This document shows, one piece after another, positions 34,421-43,872 of a DNA stretch of 64,000 bases (position 1 is its first letter; the number at the start of each line of letters is the position of its first letter). Made by a program: the position numbers and the translations under genes. Below the pieces are notes generated by a model. It had not been told where the DNA came from. It saw nothing but the letters and a program-made list of their open reading frames with translations, and made no database searches. The stretch is from NCBI RefSeq assembly GCF_003384725.1, contig NZ_QNVV01000004.1, positions 124,001-188,000 of the forward strand, written 5' to 3'. Source of the DNA: Chryseobacterium pennipullorum (lineage in GTDB: Bacteria > Bacteroidota > Bacteroidia > Flavobacteriales > Weeksellaceae).

Positions 34421-35491
34421 ATGATTACCTACATGACACTTCCGGGCGATACTTTGGAAAAAATTGCTTCAGATCTGAAAGTAGAAAACCCTGTTTATAT
34501 TAAAGAATTCCACAATAAGCATTGTGCTGTTTATGACCGTCTTACAGAACCGGTAAAATTGAGAACCGGAAGTGTACTTTTTATTCCATTTGGAGATGAA
34601 ATCGGTATACTAAACAGGGCGATCAATGAAAAAGATGACAGCTTATACTACCATCCGCCACATGGGAAGATCAATTGCAAAACACCTTTGTTTAGTGGAA
34701 CATATGCCATAAAGCACAGAAAATATCAGGATAGTCAATTACAGTCCAGCTACAGTTATAAGACCGAACTTAAATATCTGAGGGCTGAACAGGATGATCA
34801 TTTTTTCTCATTTAAGATATTCGGCTCCGCTAAAGACGGAATGGAATCCGATACTAAAGCAGCCAACCTCGCTAAGGCCTGCGCAGCCATCCTGTTTCCT
34901 GTAGAAATAAAAATAGATAAAACAGGAAAATTGACGGATGCCTCATTGTATCATTCGGAAACTTTTATCCAAAACCAGTTGGATTCTTTAAAAAAGTATT
35001 TCACAGATCCGCTATCGTCATCCTATATTGACCAGCTTAAAAAAAATACAGAAGATGAAAATCATGTATTGAAAAGTCTACGACGTACATTACCGGTACA
35101 TTTTCTTTTCGGCTCCTTTTACAGGGCAAAGTATAAAGAATGGACTGACTCTGAAGTTTACCACGAATCTATTCCGTGGCTGTCCAATGCCTCACCAATC
35201 CGCTTCGAACTTTATAACCGGATCTTACCGAAGGAACAGGCTTTTGATGAAGCTCTGAAAATTGTACAAAGTGGCAATAGCTGTGATAACCGTAACCTTA
35301 ATCAGATTTATAATAAAGAGTATGAATATCAGGAAACAACTCCTACCAGCACTCATTCACTTAGGTGCAGCCATGAAGCACAATATATTTTTGACCGGGC
35401 GGATATGATGATTCAAAAGATCACCGGAAACTTTGAATTACAGATAGGAGACACAAGAGAAAAGGACATCTTTATGATGGAAAAACAATGA
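34421..35491 (+). CDS. LysM-like protein, first gene of a toxin-delivery cassette
   Basis: A 356-aa protein with a LysM-like N-terminus, YMTLPGDTLEKIASDLKVEN (residues 4-23), and no signal peptide. The rest is mixed alpha/beta without a recognised domain. The ATG at 34421 is preferred over a TTG 30 bp upstream because of the clean LysM start. Its position directly before a PAAR-like DUF4280 gene and a peptidoglycan-hydrolase effector suggests a cytoplasmic adaptor, chaperone or tip-loading protein for a contractile injection system. LysM proteins occur in both extracellular contractile systems and Bacteroidota type VI loci. No Hcp, VgrG or sheath gene is in the window, so the apparatus would be encoded elsewhere. 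Confidence 0.65.
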   Translation: MITYMTLPGDTLEKIASDLKVENPVYIKEFHNKHCAVYDRLTEPVKLRTGSVLFIPFGDEIGILNRAINEKDDSLYYHPPHGKINCKTPLFSGTYAIKHRKYQDSQLQSSYSYKTELKYLRAEQDDHFFSFKIFGSAKDGMESDTKAANLAKACAAILFPVEIKIDKTGKLTDASLYHSETFIQNQLDSLKKYFTDPLSSSYIDQLKKNTEDENHVLKSLRRTLPVHFLFGSFYRAKYKEWTDSEVYHESIPWLSNASPIRFELYNRILPKEQAFDEALKIVQSGNSCDNRNLNQIYNKEYEYQETTPTSTHSLRCSHEAQYIFDRADMMIQKITGNFELQIGDTREKDIFMMEKQ

Positions 35492-35535
35492 ATTAAAACA
35501 GTATATTTAAAGTAACACCAACAAAAACGCAAAAT

Positions 35536-36039
35536 ATGTCCGGATCCGAATCAGCACACGACGGAAAACATCTCGTCATACAGAAAGGAAAGGCTCAATG
35601 TAATCAGGGAGACCTGTTTCCGCAATTTAAAGTAAGTTCCCACGAAAAACATTATTGGAATAATAAAGAGGGACAGCCTGATTTTCTGGCTGTCACTGAA
35701 ACAGATCTGCAATTTAATCCCCAAGGTCCAAGCTTCGGAAAATGTAAGCTAAAACCAACCCCGGGCGGATATCTTCCCTGCGCCTATGCACCTGCAGGCA
35801 AATGGCAGAAAACCTACGATAAGATAAAAGTAATGGGCAATAGCTGTGTTACAGAAATTTCAGAGCTCATGTGTACTAGCGGCGGAAAAATCACCATTAT
35901 GGAACACGGGCAGTCTGCAGCAATGAGCAAACAGAATGTAAAGAATGCCGATCCCCAGGAGCAGCATCATATCAATCCTTTTGTAGATTTTAAAGCATTC
36001 CAGAAGGAAGCTGAAGACGATGAAGCGGACGCCTACTAA
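35536..36039 (+). CDS. DUF4280 PAAR-like spike-tip protein
   Basis: This 167-aa protein matches the DUF4280 PAAR-like pattern: an N-terminal GKHLVIQKGKAQCNQGD, the central GPSFGKCKLKPTPGGYLPCAY (about 58-78) and the closing MCTSGGKITIMEHGQ (about 114-128), with conserved cysteines in each block. PAAR-like proteins cap the spike of type VI or related injection systems and carry effectors. The C-terminal tail after 130 is polar and may dock the effector. It starts 44 bp after the LysM-like gene and 17 bp before the effector gene. Confidence 0.82.
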   Translation: MSGSESAHDGKHLVIQKGKAQCNQGDLFPQFKVSSHEKHYWNNKEGQPDFLAVTETDLQFNPQGPSFGKCKLKPTPGGYLPCAYAPAGKWQKTYDKIKVMGNSCVTEISELMCTSGGKITIMEHGQSAAMSKQNVKNADPQEQHHINPFVDFKAFQKEAEDDEADAY

Positions 36040-36056
36040 CCATAAACTTTTCTACC

Positions 36057-39000
36057 ATGTCAAAACAAGGAATTTATAAAATATCGGGAAATACAAAGCC
36101 CAAGGTTGGTGAACTGGTTACTTACAGAATTGATGAATGGTATCCTTCTACTCCATTGGAAAAAAGAAATCCGGCACTCGTTACCTGGCACTTGTTTAAA
36201 AAGATAAACGGGAAATTTGTCCCTACCAATATCAAGAAATTGGGAGTAAGCAGCTTTACTTTTAATACAAATGCTTACAAAGATGCGTTTAGAATTGAAG
36301 CGTATCTTCATAATCCTGAAGGAAAAGCTCCCATGGCTTTGGAAATACAGCCCCAGCCCAGTGATATTCCAAGAATCAATAAAGTTGAATTAAAATATAT
36401 AGACGATACTCCGGGAACAGTGTTCAGTTTTATGGAAAAACTTGTTGCAGAAGCAAAATGTACAAATTTGGAAGCCCAATATCTGCAGTTCAGTCTTTGG
36501 GAAGATGACGCCAGCAATTCAGGTCATAGCAATAATAACCTGCTCATAGAAAGCAAAAAAGAAAAGGTAAAAAACGGAATTGCGAGAGCAGAATTCATGC
36601 TGACAAAAGCTTTGATGAGGAAAGCAATGCAAGGTGAAACCAATCCTCAGCAACTGGAGTTTTATGTAACTGTGGAATATTATTCTCATAAAAAGCATGC
36701 TACCAATAATATAAATGTCAATACCCCTGACGAATTGCGCACACCATCAGGACAACCGCAACCTCAACAACCAACACCACAGCAACCTCAACCTGCTCTA
36801 CCTCCAGCACAACCTGAACCGGATCCACAATCAGCTCATGGGAGTGCTCATAATACGCAGCCTCCAACCCCCGCAGCCCCTGGAGGAGCCTCTCCTACAA
36901 CGGTTAATCCAACAAATATTGAAGATCTTCTGGATGCCTATTTTGCAAAAAAGGAATATACGAAACAGACCGGCGAGGAAGATGGTACACATACCTATAC
37001 TTTCGGAGGAACTAAAAATGGTAATAAAACGGGTACAGCTGAAGAGAAAAATAAGGTGGCACAGACCATTCTTGGTAAAATTAAAGACAGCCTGAAATCT
37101 CAGAAAAAATATACTACTCTTGAAGTGATCGCCGCATCATTAACGGCTCAGGCTTATGGAAAAGATACTACCAATGAAAAGACTGTTACCTTCAAGACGT
37201 TCAAGCTAGGTGCAGACTTTAAGAAAATAGACAGTGCTCCGCTGGATGATAAGCTGTACCTGGTAGCCCGTACTATGCTTCTGGACGGAAAACAGGTCAC
37301 TATATCCATTAAAGAAAAAGACGGCCTGATCAAAGGATCAGCAGACGCCCTACTTTCTGTACTTGAAATAACCGAAGAACAGATGGAGCAGAAACCTCCT
37401 ACCGAAGGAGAAGTTCCAGGAACTGAAAAAACAGTTTTCACTGGAACCGTTAAAGATAATATAGTCAAAATTCCTATCCATCTTCGGCCAAAATCTGAAG
37501 AAGACCTTAAACAATGGAAGGACAAGATCAGTAAAGGAAAAGAGGACGGAACCTATACCTACAAATTCGGAGGTCCTACAAGTATAAAAAATGATGCTGA
37601 TAAAAAATCGATTGCCGGAACCATCCTAAAAAATGCGCGAGAAGGAAAACGTGGAAATCTAAAAATAGAAGATGGCAAAACTACCAGTGTTGAAGAAATA
37701 GAAAAAGTATTGGAAATCAAAGATTACAGTGAAGGGAATACCATTACTTTCAAGCTGTTGAAAAAAGTACCCGAATTTTTGTATCTTCATGCAAAAGCGC
37801 AGGGAGAAAAACAGCATGATAAGGAATTCTTGAAAAAAGAAGGGGCATATTTCCAGATTGGGAATAAGTGCCCGAGATGTAGTGTTTTAACACGTGAAGA
37901 AATTAAAGGAGTTTTTCCAAGTTTATCAGATGATAATATTATAGAAGAAATGATAAATTCATTTAATAAATATTGTGAAGCCTTTAAAGTTAATACATGT
38001 ACATTAAAAGCACATTTTTTTGCACAAGCTAAACAAGAAAGTGGAGATAACTTAACTCCTGCATTTAGAGGAGAAACAATGAATTATACAGTTGCTGGTC
38101 TTAAAAACACAGGATTTATGAATGTTTCTTCTAGACATCTTTTTGGAAGAAAGACAGGAGTACAAATGGCAGAAGAATTAGGAAGACCTACATCTAATTC
38201 TCCAGCTTTAACTTTAGAACAACAAATAAAGGTTGCTAATTTTGTATATGGTCTAGATCCCAAAGCAGCGACTTTAGGAAATAAAGCCCCAGCTAATAAT
38301 CAAAGCTTAAGTGAAAATGATAACGAAGGATGGCGATATAGAGGAAGAGGGATGTTACAAATAACAGGCAAGGATAATTATACGAAAATTGAAAAACACG
38401 TAAATGAAGTTTTAAAAAGTAATGTACTCAATATAAAAGATGGTCGCAGAGGCTCTGAAGTTTTTACATTAACAGAAGCCTTGTTAACGGGATTAGGAGA
38501 TTGGCATATGCATAAGATGTATGTACCAGCTGAAGCAGGAGCTACTAAAGAAGCTTGTCTAGGAGTTATTAAAATCATCAATAGTGCAACAAAATCAAAA
38601 ACTAAAAGAATAGCTCATCTTATTGGAGGAACTTGGTATGAAAATGATGATGAAACAAAAAGATCATATAATATTGATTTTAAAGATTCTATGGCATCAA
38701 TTTTTAGAGTAAGCGAATGTGAATTACACAATAAGACATCACAAGAAAATACTTCACAATGGCACGATCCCGTTGACAATCCCAGAAGAACAAAATATAA
38801 TTCGGCTGGAAATATTAAACCTGTTAACGGTGCATATGGAGATGTAAGAGATAGTTATACAAAATATCATTCTGGCTTGGACTTATTTGCATTACCATAT
38901 ATAAAAGATGAATTTGAAGGAACTCCTGTATATGCTTGTTTAGATGGTGAGGTTGTTGAATCAACTCCAGGAAATAATGCTGGACAAACAATAAGAATAA

Positions 39001-39422
39001 AAATTGATAATGTTAAAGATTTATTAGAGCAAGAAAAAATAGTTAATTATAAACTAGAATTTTCACGTGGAGAAGAAATGGGAATAAATATTAAAGAAAC
39101 TGATGAAGTATATTTCATATATATGCACCTTAGTAAACGTCTTGTTCATAGTGGAAAAGTAACTGCTGGTACATTAATAGGATATTCTGGTGTTTCTGGT
39201 AGTATTGCTAGTAATATACCAAGTCCACATTTACACCTAGAAATCGCAACAGTGATGAATGCATATGGAACAGGTAAGACGAAAAGAACAAACCCCGCTA
39301 GATTTATTAAATTGAATTCATATGACACTTCAGATCAAGATGATGCAGCAAACTATAAATATAAACAAGATGGAACAAAAACAAGATGGAATCCACCCAA
39401 ACAAGATCAAAGAAATCTATAA
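36057..39422 (+). CDS. Modular antibacterial effector: repeat N-terminus, GH19-like and M23 peptidoglycan hydrolase domains
   Basis: A 1121-aa protein without signal peptide, fitting delivery by an injection system. Residues 1-225 form a beta-rich head; 231-258 are a Pro/Gln linker; 285-600 contain two related repeats marked by TYTFGGTKNG and TYKFGGPTSI. The C-terminal part has CPRCSVLTREEIKGVF (about 607), then a GH19/lysozyme-like domain with AHFFAQAKQESG (about 650, candidate catalytic Glu) and YRGRGMLQITGKDNY (about 760). The last domain (about 930-1085) is an M23/LytM endopeptidase with YHSGLDLF and HLHLE metal motifs. Together they would cut both glycan and peptide bonds of peptidoglycan. 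From about 37860 the codons become markedly AT-rich, pointing to a recently exchanged C-terminus. The end overlaps the next gene by 53 bp. Confidence 0.85.
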   Translation: MSKQGIYKISGNTKPKVGELVTYRIDEWYPSTPLEKRNPALVTWHLFKKINGKFVPTNIKKLGVSSFTFNTNAYKDAFRIEAYLHNPEGKAPMALEIQPQPSDIPRINKVELKYIDDTPGTVFSFMEKLVAEAKCTNLEAQYLQFSLWEDDASNSGHSNNNLLIESKKEKVKNGIARAEFMLTKALMRKAMQGETNPQQLEFYVTVEYYSHKKHATNNINVNTPDELRTPSGQPQPQQPTPQQPQPALPPAQPEPDPQSAHGSAHNTQPPTPAAPGGASPTTVNPTNIEDLLDAYFAKKEYTKQTGEEDGTHTYTFGGTKNGNKTGTAEEKNKVAQTILGKIKDSLKSQKKYTTLEVIAASLTAQAYGKDTTNEKTVTFKTFKLGADFKKIDSAPLDDKLYLVARTMLLDGKQVTISIKEKDGLIKGSADALLSVLEITEEQMEQKPPTEGEVPGTEKTVFTGTVKDNIVKIPIHLRPKSEEDLKQWKDKISKGKEDGTYTYKFGGPTSIKNDADKKSIAGTILKNAREGKRGNLKIEDGKTTSVEEIEKVLEIKDYSEGNTITFKLLKKVPEFLYLHAKAQGEKQHDKEFLKKEGAYFQIGNKCPRCSVLTREEIKGVFPSLSDDNIIEEMINSFNKYCEAFKVNTCTLKAHFFAQAKQESGDNLTPAFRGETMNYTVAGLKNTGFMNVSSRHLFGRKTGVQMAEELGRPTSNSPALTLEQQIKVANFVYGLDPKAATLGNKAPANNQSLSENDNEGWRYRGRGMLQITGKDNYTKIEKHVNEVLKSNVLNIKDGRRGSEVFTLTEALLTGLGDWHMHKMYVPAEAGATKEACLGVIKIINSATKSKTKRIAHLIGGTWYENDDETKRSYNIDFKDSMASIFRVSECELHNKTSQENTSQWHDPVDNPRRTKYNSAGNIKPVNGAYGDVRDSYTKYHSGLDLFALPYIKDEFEGTPVYACLDGEVVESTPGNNAGQTIRIKIDNVKDLLEQEKIVNYKLEFSRGEEMGINIKETDEVYFIYMHLSKRLVHSGKVTAGTLIGYSGVSGSIASNIPSPHLHLEIATVMNAYGTGKTKRTNPARFIKLNSYDTSDQDDAANYKYKQDGTKTRWNPPKQDQRNL

Positions 39423-40506
39423 ATTCCTAGGAACATATATATTAGTTTTTCTTTTCTTGTTTAATTGTAGGGGACAGGAACATCATATTATTGGTGAAAA
39501 ATTTAGAATTGAAGACTATGGCAAGGTTACATATAATAATGGAACTAAAATTCTTGATTCAGAAATTCTTAAAAAACTATTCAATGAAAAAAACCATTTC
39601 TTTATAGAAAAAGGGTGGCAAAATATTGAAGACAATACATCAATAATTGAATTTTCTCCAATTGATAAAAGCAAAAATGCCTTTGTAGAATATGATAATA
39701 AATATCTTTTCATTATAAAAGATAGTATACTGAGAGATACCTTAAAAATTAAAAAAGATTATTACTATTCAATTTGTCAACTAGACAAGCAAAACCATAA
39801 ACATGGTATTGCCATTGGAAAATATATAATAAATAACAATGATGAATTTTTTGAAATACATCAGGTATATTCTGTTGATAATGGAAAATTAAAAAAAGAA
39901 AATTTAGATATAAAAATATATGATTGTCCTGCTCCAACAAATTACATAAGAAATGAGGAGCCAAATTCTTATAAATTTGGAGTGTTGAATGGGAAAAAAT
40001 TAGAAAGATTTTGGTATCAAAGTATTTCTGAAAAGAAATTCAATGACAAATTCAATAACACTTTACAAGATTGGGAAGGTGTATATCTTAATTCAGATGA
40101 TAAGAATTTAAAAACTTATCAGTCAATAATCAATAAAGTAGGTTGGTTTAAGCTAAAAATCACAACCCATGAAATACTATTTTCAGCAGATACAAGAATG
40201 AGGGATGATTATCCCCAATCTGACCCAGGGGGAGTATATATAAAAAAAAAGTGTGATTACTATATATTACCGAATGAGAATACAATAGAAATTTATAGTA
40301 AAAAATATGATGATCCAAATAGTGGTCCTGTTAGTATAAGGGGTAACAAAAAAGACTTATTGATTACATTATATAAAAAAGATAAAGTATTTCATGGAAC
40401 ATCTAATGTTATAGAAGACTCCGAACAATATGATAATTCTGCAAGAATAAAAAGTAATTCTCCTTATCAATTTTATAAATTCTCTCTAGAAGAAGATAAA
40501 GATTGA
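39370..40506 (+). CDS. Putative immunity lipoprotein of the peptidoglycan-hydrolase effector
   Basis: A 378-aa AT-rich protein with an N-terminal basic stretch, hydrophobic helix FLGTYILVFLFLF and lipobox LFNC (Cys near residue 33 counted from a longer upstream start, about 17 in from the helix start), so probably lipid-anchored in the periplasm. The body is beta-rich, with no known domain. I chose the ATG at 39370; an upstream ATG at 39322 adds a non-lipoprotein-like basic tail. It overlaps the effector end by 53 bp in another frame and shares its AT-rich codon use, which is the usual toxin/immunity arrangement. Blocking GH19 or M23 activity in the periplasm is inference. Confidence 0.6.
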   Translation: MEQKQDGIHPNKIKEIYKFLGTYILVFLFLFNCRGQEHHIIGEKFRIEDYGKVTYNNGTKILDSEILKKLFNEKNHFFIEKGWQNIEDNTSIIEFSPIDKSKNAFVEYDNKYLFIIKDSILRDTLKIKKDYYYSICQLDKQNHKHGIAIGKYIINNNDEFFEIHQVYSVDNGKLKKENLDIKIYDCPAPTNYIRNEEPNSYKFGVLNGKKLERFWYQSISEKKFNDKFNNTLQDWEGVYLNSDDKNLKTYQSIINKVGWFKLKITTHEILFSADTRMRDDYPQSDPGGVYIKKKCDYYILPNENTIEIYSKKYDDPNSGPVSIRGNKKDLLITLYKKDKVFHGTSNVIEDSEQYDNSARIKSNSPYQFYKFSLEEDKD

Positions 40507-40540
40507 AACTCAATAATTATTCTTCATTAAAAAAAAGAAG

Positions 40541-40782
40541 AGGAAACTTACCTATACATTCGGTAATCCTACAAGCATAAAAATGGCGCTGAGAAAAAAT
40601 CGATTGCCGGAAAACTAACCGTTTTCAGTGAGTCTGAAGAAAAATTAATACTGAAAGATACGGCTAATGGCAAATTTCTTGCTGTGACAAAAAGATCTGA
40701 TACAATCATCATGGAAGGAGACCTAATGGAATCTATAGTCGGGATCAGGGAAAAATATGAAATTGAAAAAACTGTCAGGTAG
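40541..40782 (+). pseudogene. Decayed fragment of a former effector C-terminus
   Basis: Bases 40541-40612 closely match the effector gene at 37541-37620: TTCGG, TCCTACAAG, ATAAAAA and AAAAAATCGATTGCCGGA are shared. One A is missing in the copy's A-run, which breaks the frame. After the match, a 59-codon open stretch beginning IAGKLTVFSESEEK runs to a TAG at 40780 and overlaps the start of the next lipoprotein gene. It looks like the remaining end of an older toxin allele displaced by the present GH19/M23 module. Confidence 0.65.
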
Positions 40783-41272
40783 AATACTGATCATTATCGG
40801 AATGTCATTATTCGTGTCATGTACAAAGAAAGCAAACGACACCTTATTAACCCAGGCCGTTTCTGAAACGGAAACACAACAAAAATCTCAAAAACAGCCA
40901 GAAAGAAAGTACATCTCATGCGGAGAGCTTATTACAGATCTGGTAAAGTCCAGTAATGCCTCAGCTGTTAAAAAATTTAAAGATCTTCAGATAAGGATTC
41001 ACCATACAGAAGCAGGTAAACTAACTATTGAGATGTACGTATCCAATGATATTTCCAGTGATGCATCTGTACGGAAGATCACCGACCGTACCGTGGGCTG
41101 GTTAGAGTTTTTTCCCGCTGAAAAGAAACTTCAGGATATTACCAATGATCCTGAACATCCCAAACTGGTCCGATATGACGTATCACTGCTGAAGCAAAAA
41201 AATTTCCATACATTATGCGGATTTGTTCAAAATCCGAATACGGAAAAGGACAGTGCAGACACTGAATTCTAA
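40757..41272 (+). CDS. Lipoprotein, probable orphan immunity protein
   Basis: This 171-aa lipoprotein has a signal sequence and lipobox LFVSC (Cys22). The mature part starts with a Ser/Thr/Gln-rich tether, then a small domain containing ISCGELITDLVKSSNASAVKKF, a pattern seen in some small Bacteroidota lipoproteins. It overlaps the decayed toxin end by 26 bp, copying the toxin/immunity overlap of the active pair. It probably protects against the previous effector variant. After its TAA codon the same frame stays open for another 37 codons, so the protein may be truncated by a nonsense mutation. Confidence 0.65.
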   Translation: MKLKKLSGRILIIIGMSLFVSCTKKANDTLLTQAVSETETQQKSQKQPERKYISCGELITDLVKSSNASAVKKFKDLQIRIHHTEAGKLTIEMYVSNDISSDASVRKITDRTVGWLEFFPAEKKLQDITNDPEHPKLVRYDVSLLKQKNFHTLCGFVQNPNTEKDSADTEF

Positions 41273-41386
41273 GAGAACAAGAGGATCTTCCATCATAAAA
41301 ATAAATTCTGGCATCTTGAATTTACTGATGATTTTCTGATTCTAAAAAAAATTGGAAAACCGGATATTATCCTCTATCAAAACTGA
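41273..41386 (+). pseudogene. 37-codon coding remnant after the lipoprotein stop
   Basis: In frame with the lipoprotein, directly after its TAA, 37 sense codons run to a TGA at 41384. The encoded sequence, with FWHLEFTDDFLILKKIGKP, looks protein-like. It is either the lost C-terminus of the lipoprotein or the end of another decayed immunity gene. It has no start codon. Confidence 0.4.
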
Positions 41387-41497
41387 AATTTTATTCACAT
41401 AAATTAAATAGAAATCCCGGTCTCTGCTGATTTCTTATTATGAAGAGGGCCATTGAAACTAGTGTTTTTTTCATAACTTTACTCTAAATTTCAGCTT

Positions 41498-43819
41498 TTG
41501 GCCAATCTTTATAAAAAAGACTCACCCTTTCAGGTTTATATATCATTCAAAAAATATTTGGATGTGCTGGAGCATATTCGGTATAACGACCGGCTGGAGT
41601 ATAGGGTTAACTATGCGCAATCACTGATTGAGAGCACCCGAAACTTCAAAGAAATACGGGAAGGGTTTCAGGATATCGCACTGCTGGAAAAATATGAAGA
41701 CCTCATCCGAATGCTTCTCGCAGATCTTTTCCCCACTGGTCTTACCCACAATGAGATAAAAGCAGCGAGTATTCCTCTTTCCAACATTACCTTCAATTAT
41801 ACCGAAAGATTTAAAAATATTCTAAAGGATGCTGGAAAAGACTTTGAAATTGAGCTCAGAAATATTACAGATAACGAATTCTACGTATTCTGCTGCTGTC
41901 TGATCCTTCAGAGCTACTTCAAAAAAGATATTAAAAGTACCATCCCTTTCTATTATGACATTCCCAATAAACAGGGAATCATGAAACACTACAAGATTAC
42001 GGTCAACTCGGATTTTACGGAAATTTCCCCTACAGAAAACGCTAAAATTCCACCTGATGATATTCTAGATATGCTTTTGGAAAATCTGGATGACTTTGAC
42101 CTTTGGAAAAAATATTTCCCTTCACAGTCGTGGATATTGAAAGGTTTTACCATCATTTCGCTTGTAGACTGCACATCTGAGGTAGCCTTATCTGATCTGA
42201 AATCAAGCATGATCGAAATTGATCCTGAAAATCTTAACCCGAATGAAAACCTGACCGAAATTTTCAAATCATATTTTGATGTCCCGGAACTCAGTTTCGG
42301 GCTGATGACTTTTAACAAAAAAGAGCAGAAACTGGATAAGCTCCCGATCTATGAAAGCCTTCTGACCAACCACATCCTGGATTTCTGGATCAATACTTTT
42401 GATGAACAGACCCGCAAAAATACTTTTGACAATTTAAATCACAATTCAAAACCTATTGTGATTTCCAATGTGGATCATCTGGATGAAAATGTAAGACAGC
42501 TTCCATCGTTCAGTATTTTAAAGGATAACAATATCAACAGTTTCATGGTGATTCCCATCATGAAAGACAACGAGCTCCTTGCCATCATGGAGTTTACCTC
42601 TCCCATAGCGGGCAGCTTCAATGGGTTAAAGCTCAAAAAGCTGGAGTTTTTCACTGATATGATTCTTTTCTCGCTGAGCAGATTTTATTTCGAGAAAAAC
42701 TATCAGATAGAAGCTATTATTCAGCGTGAATATACCACCATTCACGATAGTGTCGTCTGGAAATTCAGAAATGAAGCAGAAAAATATTTTACAGCATCAC
42801 TGGGAAAGAAAATATATACCTTAAAGCAGATTTCCTTTAAAACCCTTACTCCCCTCTTTGGAGTCTCCGATATCCGCGCTTCTTCGGAAAAACGCTTTAA
42901 CCTGATGCTCCAGGACCTCAACCTGCAGATTGAATCACTGGTTGAAATTTTTACACTTACCAATTCAGATTCGGAAAAATTCCTGCTGGCCTTGGATGTT
43001 TTCGAAAACGAATTGAATAATGAGATCAAAGCTGATACGGAACAACGTTTTCAAAGACTTTTGAGAGAGGAAATACATCCCTATTTACAGGGAAAACTCG
43101 AGGTGAAAACATCAAGGGAAGTAAAGACAAAAATCAAAGATTACTTTTCCCACGTCCTCGCCCAAACCGACCTGTTTTATAGCCACAGAAGAAACCTGGA
43201 CGATTCTATCACCCTGGTCAACAGAAAACTGGCCGATATGCTAGATGAAAGCCAAACCAAAGCGCAGGAAATATTTCCACATTATTATGAACGCTTTAAA
43301 TCCGACGGTGTAGAACATAATCTGTATATCGGACATTCTATTGCACCGGATTTGCACTATACTTTCAAGGTAGTTCACAAGCTGAGGTACTGGCAGCTGA
43401 AGACCATCTGCAAAATGGAGATTGAATTCCAGTCTTTCAAGAAAAACCTTCCAGTGCAGATGGATATTGCGTCACTGATCTTCGTGTACAATGAAAAAAT
43501 AGACATCCGGTTCAGAATGGATGAAAAGCGCTTTGATGTAGATGGTGCTTACAACTCTTATTACGAGATCATCAAAAAGCGTCTTGATAAAGCCCATATC
43601 AAGGATTCAGCGGAAAGAATAACTGCACCCGGGAAAATTACCATCGTCTATTTTGGAATGGAAAATCAGAAAGAATACCTGGAGTATATCTCTAAGCTGC
43701 AGAAAAAAGGAATTCTTCAGCATGATGTGGAGTTTCTGAAAGTTGAAGACCTTCAAGGCATTACAGGATTGCTGGCGCTCAGGGTATCAATCAGCCAGAA
43801 TGTAATCGTATCATCATAA
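41498..43819 (+). CDS. GAF domain protein
   Basis: A 773-aa cytoplasmic protein with a helical N-terminal region, a GAF-like domain in about 325-405 (VDHLDENVRQL, MVIPIMKDNELLAIMEF) and a long helical C-terminal half without kinase or cyclase motifs. Similar large GAF proteins occur singly in Flavobacteriia; the ligand is unknown. The start is TTG, since no ATG or GTG precedes the well-formed MANLYKKDSPFQVYISF. A weak -7-like TAACTTTA lies at 41474-41481. It follows the toxin cassette, but normal codon use suggests it belongs to the chromosomal backbone. Confidence 0.75.
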   Translation: MANLYKKDSPFQVYISFKKYLDVLEHIRYNDRLEYRVNYAQSLIESTRNFKEIREGFQDIALLEKYEDLIRMLLADLFPTGLTHNEIKAASIPLSNITFNYTERFKNILKDAGKDFEIELRNITDNEFYVFCCCLILQSYFKKDIKSTIPFYYDIPNKQGIMKHYKITVNSDFTEISPTENAKIPPDDILDMLLENLDDFDLWKKYFPSQSWILKGFTIISLVDCTSEVALSDLKSSMIEIDPENLNPNENLTEIFKSYFDVPELSFGLMTFNKKEQKLDKLPIYESLLTNHILDFWINTFDEQTRKNTFDNLNHNSKPIVISNVDHLDENVRQLPSFSILKDNNINSFMVIPIMKDNELLAIMEFTSPIAGSFNGLKLKKLEFFTDMILFSLSRFYFEKNYQIEAIIQREYTTIHDSVVWKFRNEAEKYFTASLGKKIYTLKQISFKTLTPLFGVSDIRASSEKRFNLMLQDLNLQIESLVEIFTLTNSDSEKFLLALDVFENELNNEIKADTEQRFQRLLREEIHPYLQGKLEVKTSREVKTKIKDYFSHVLAQTDLFYSHRRNLDDSITLVNRKLADMLDESQTKAQEIFPHYYERFKSDGVEHNLYIGHSIAPDLHYTFKVVHKLRYWQLKTICKMEIEFQSFKKNLPVQMDIASLIFVYNEKIDIRFRMDEKRFDVDGAYNSYYEIIKKRLDKAHIKDSAERITAPGKITIVYFGMENQKEYLEYISKLQKKGILQHDVEFLKVEDLQGITGLLALRVSISQNVIVSS

Positions 43820-43872
43820 CGAAAAGATGATTCTTCATTATTCTATCTGCCTTCAGCCAGCCGGCTATCTCA

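Noticed and set aside
36715..37095. 126-aa frame rich in Asn, Gln and Leu inside the effector gene
   Set aside because: Out-of-frame translation of the Pro/Gln linker and repeat region; composition follows from the real frame.
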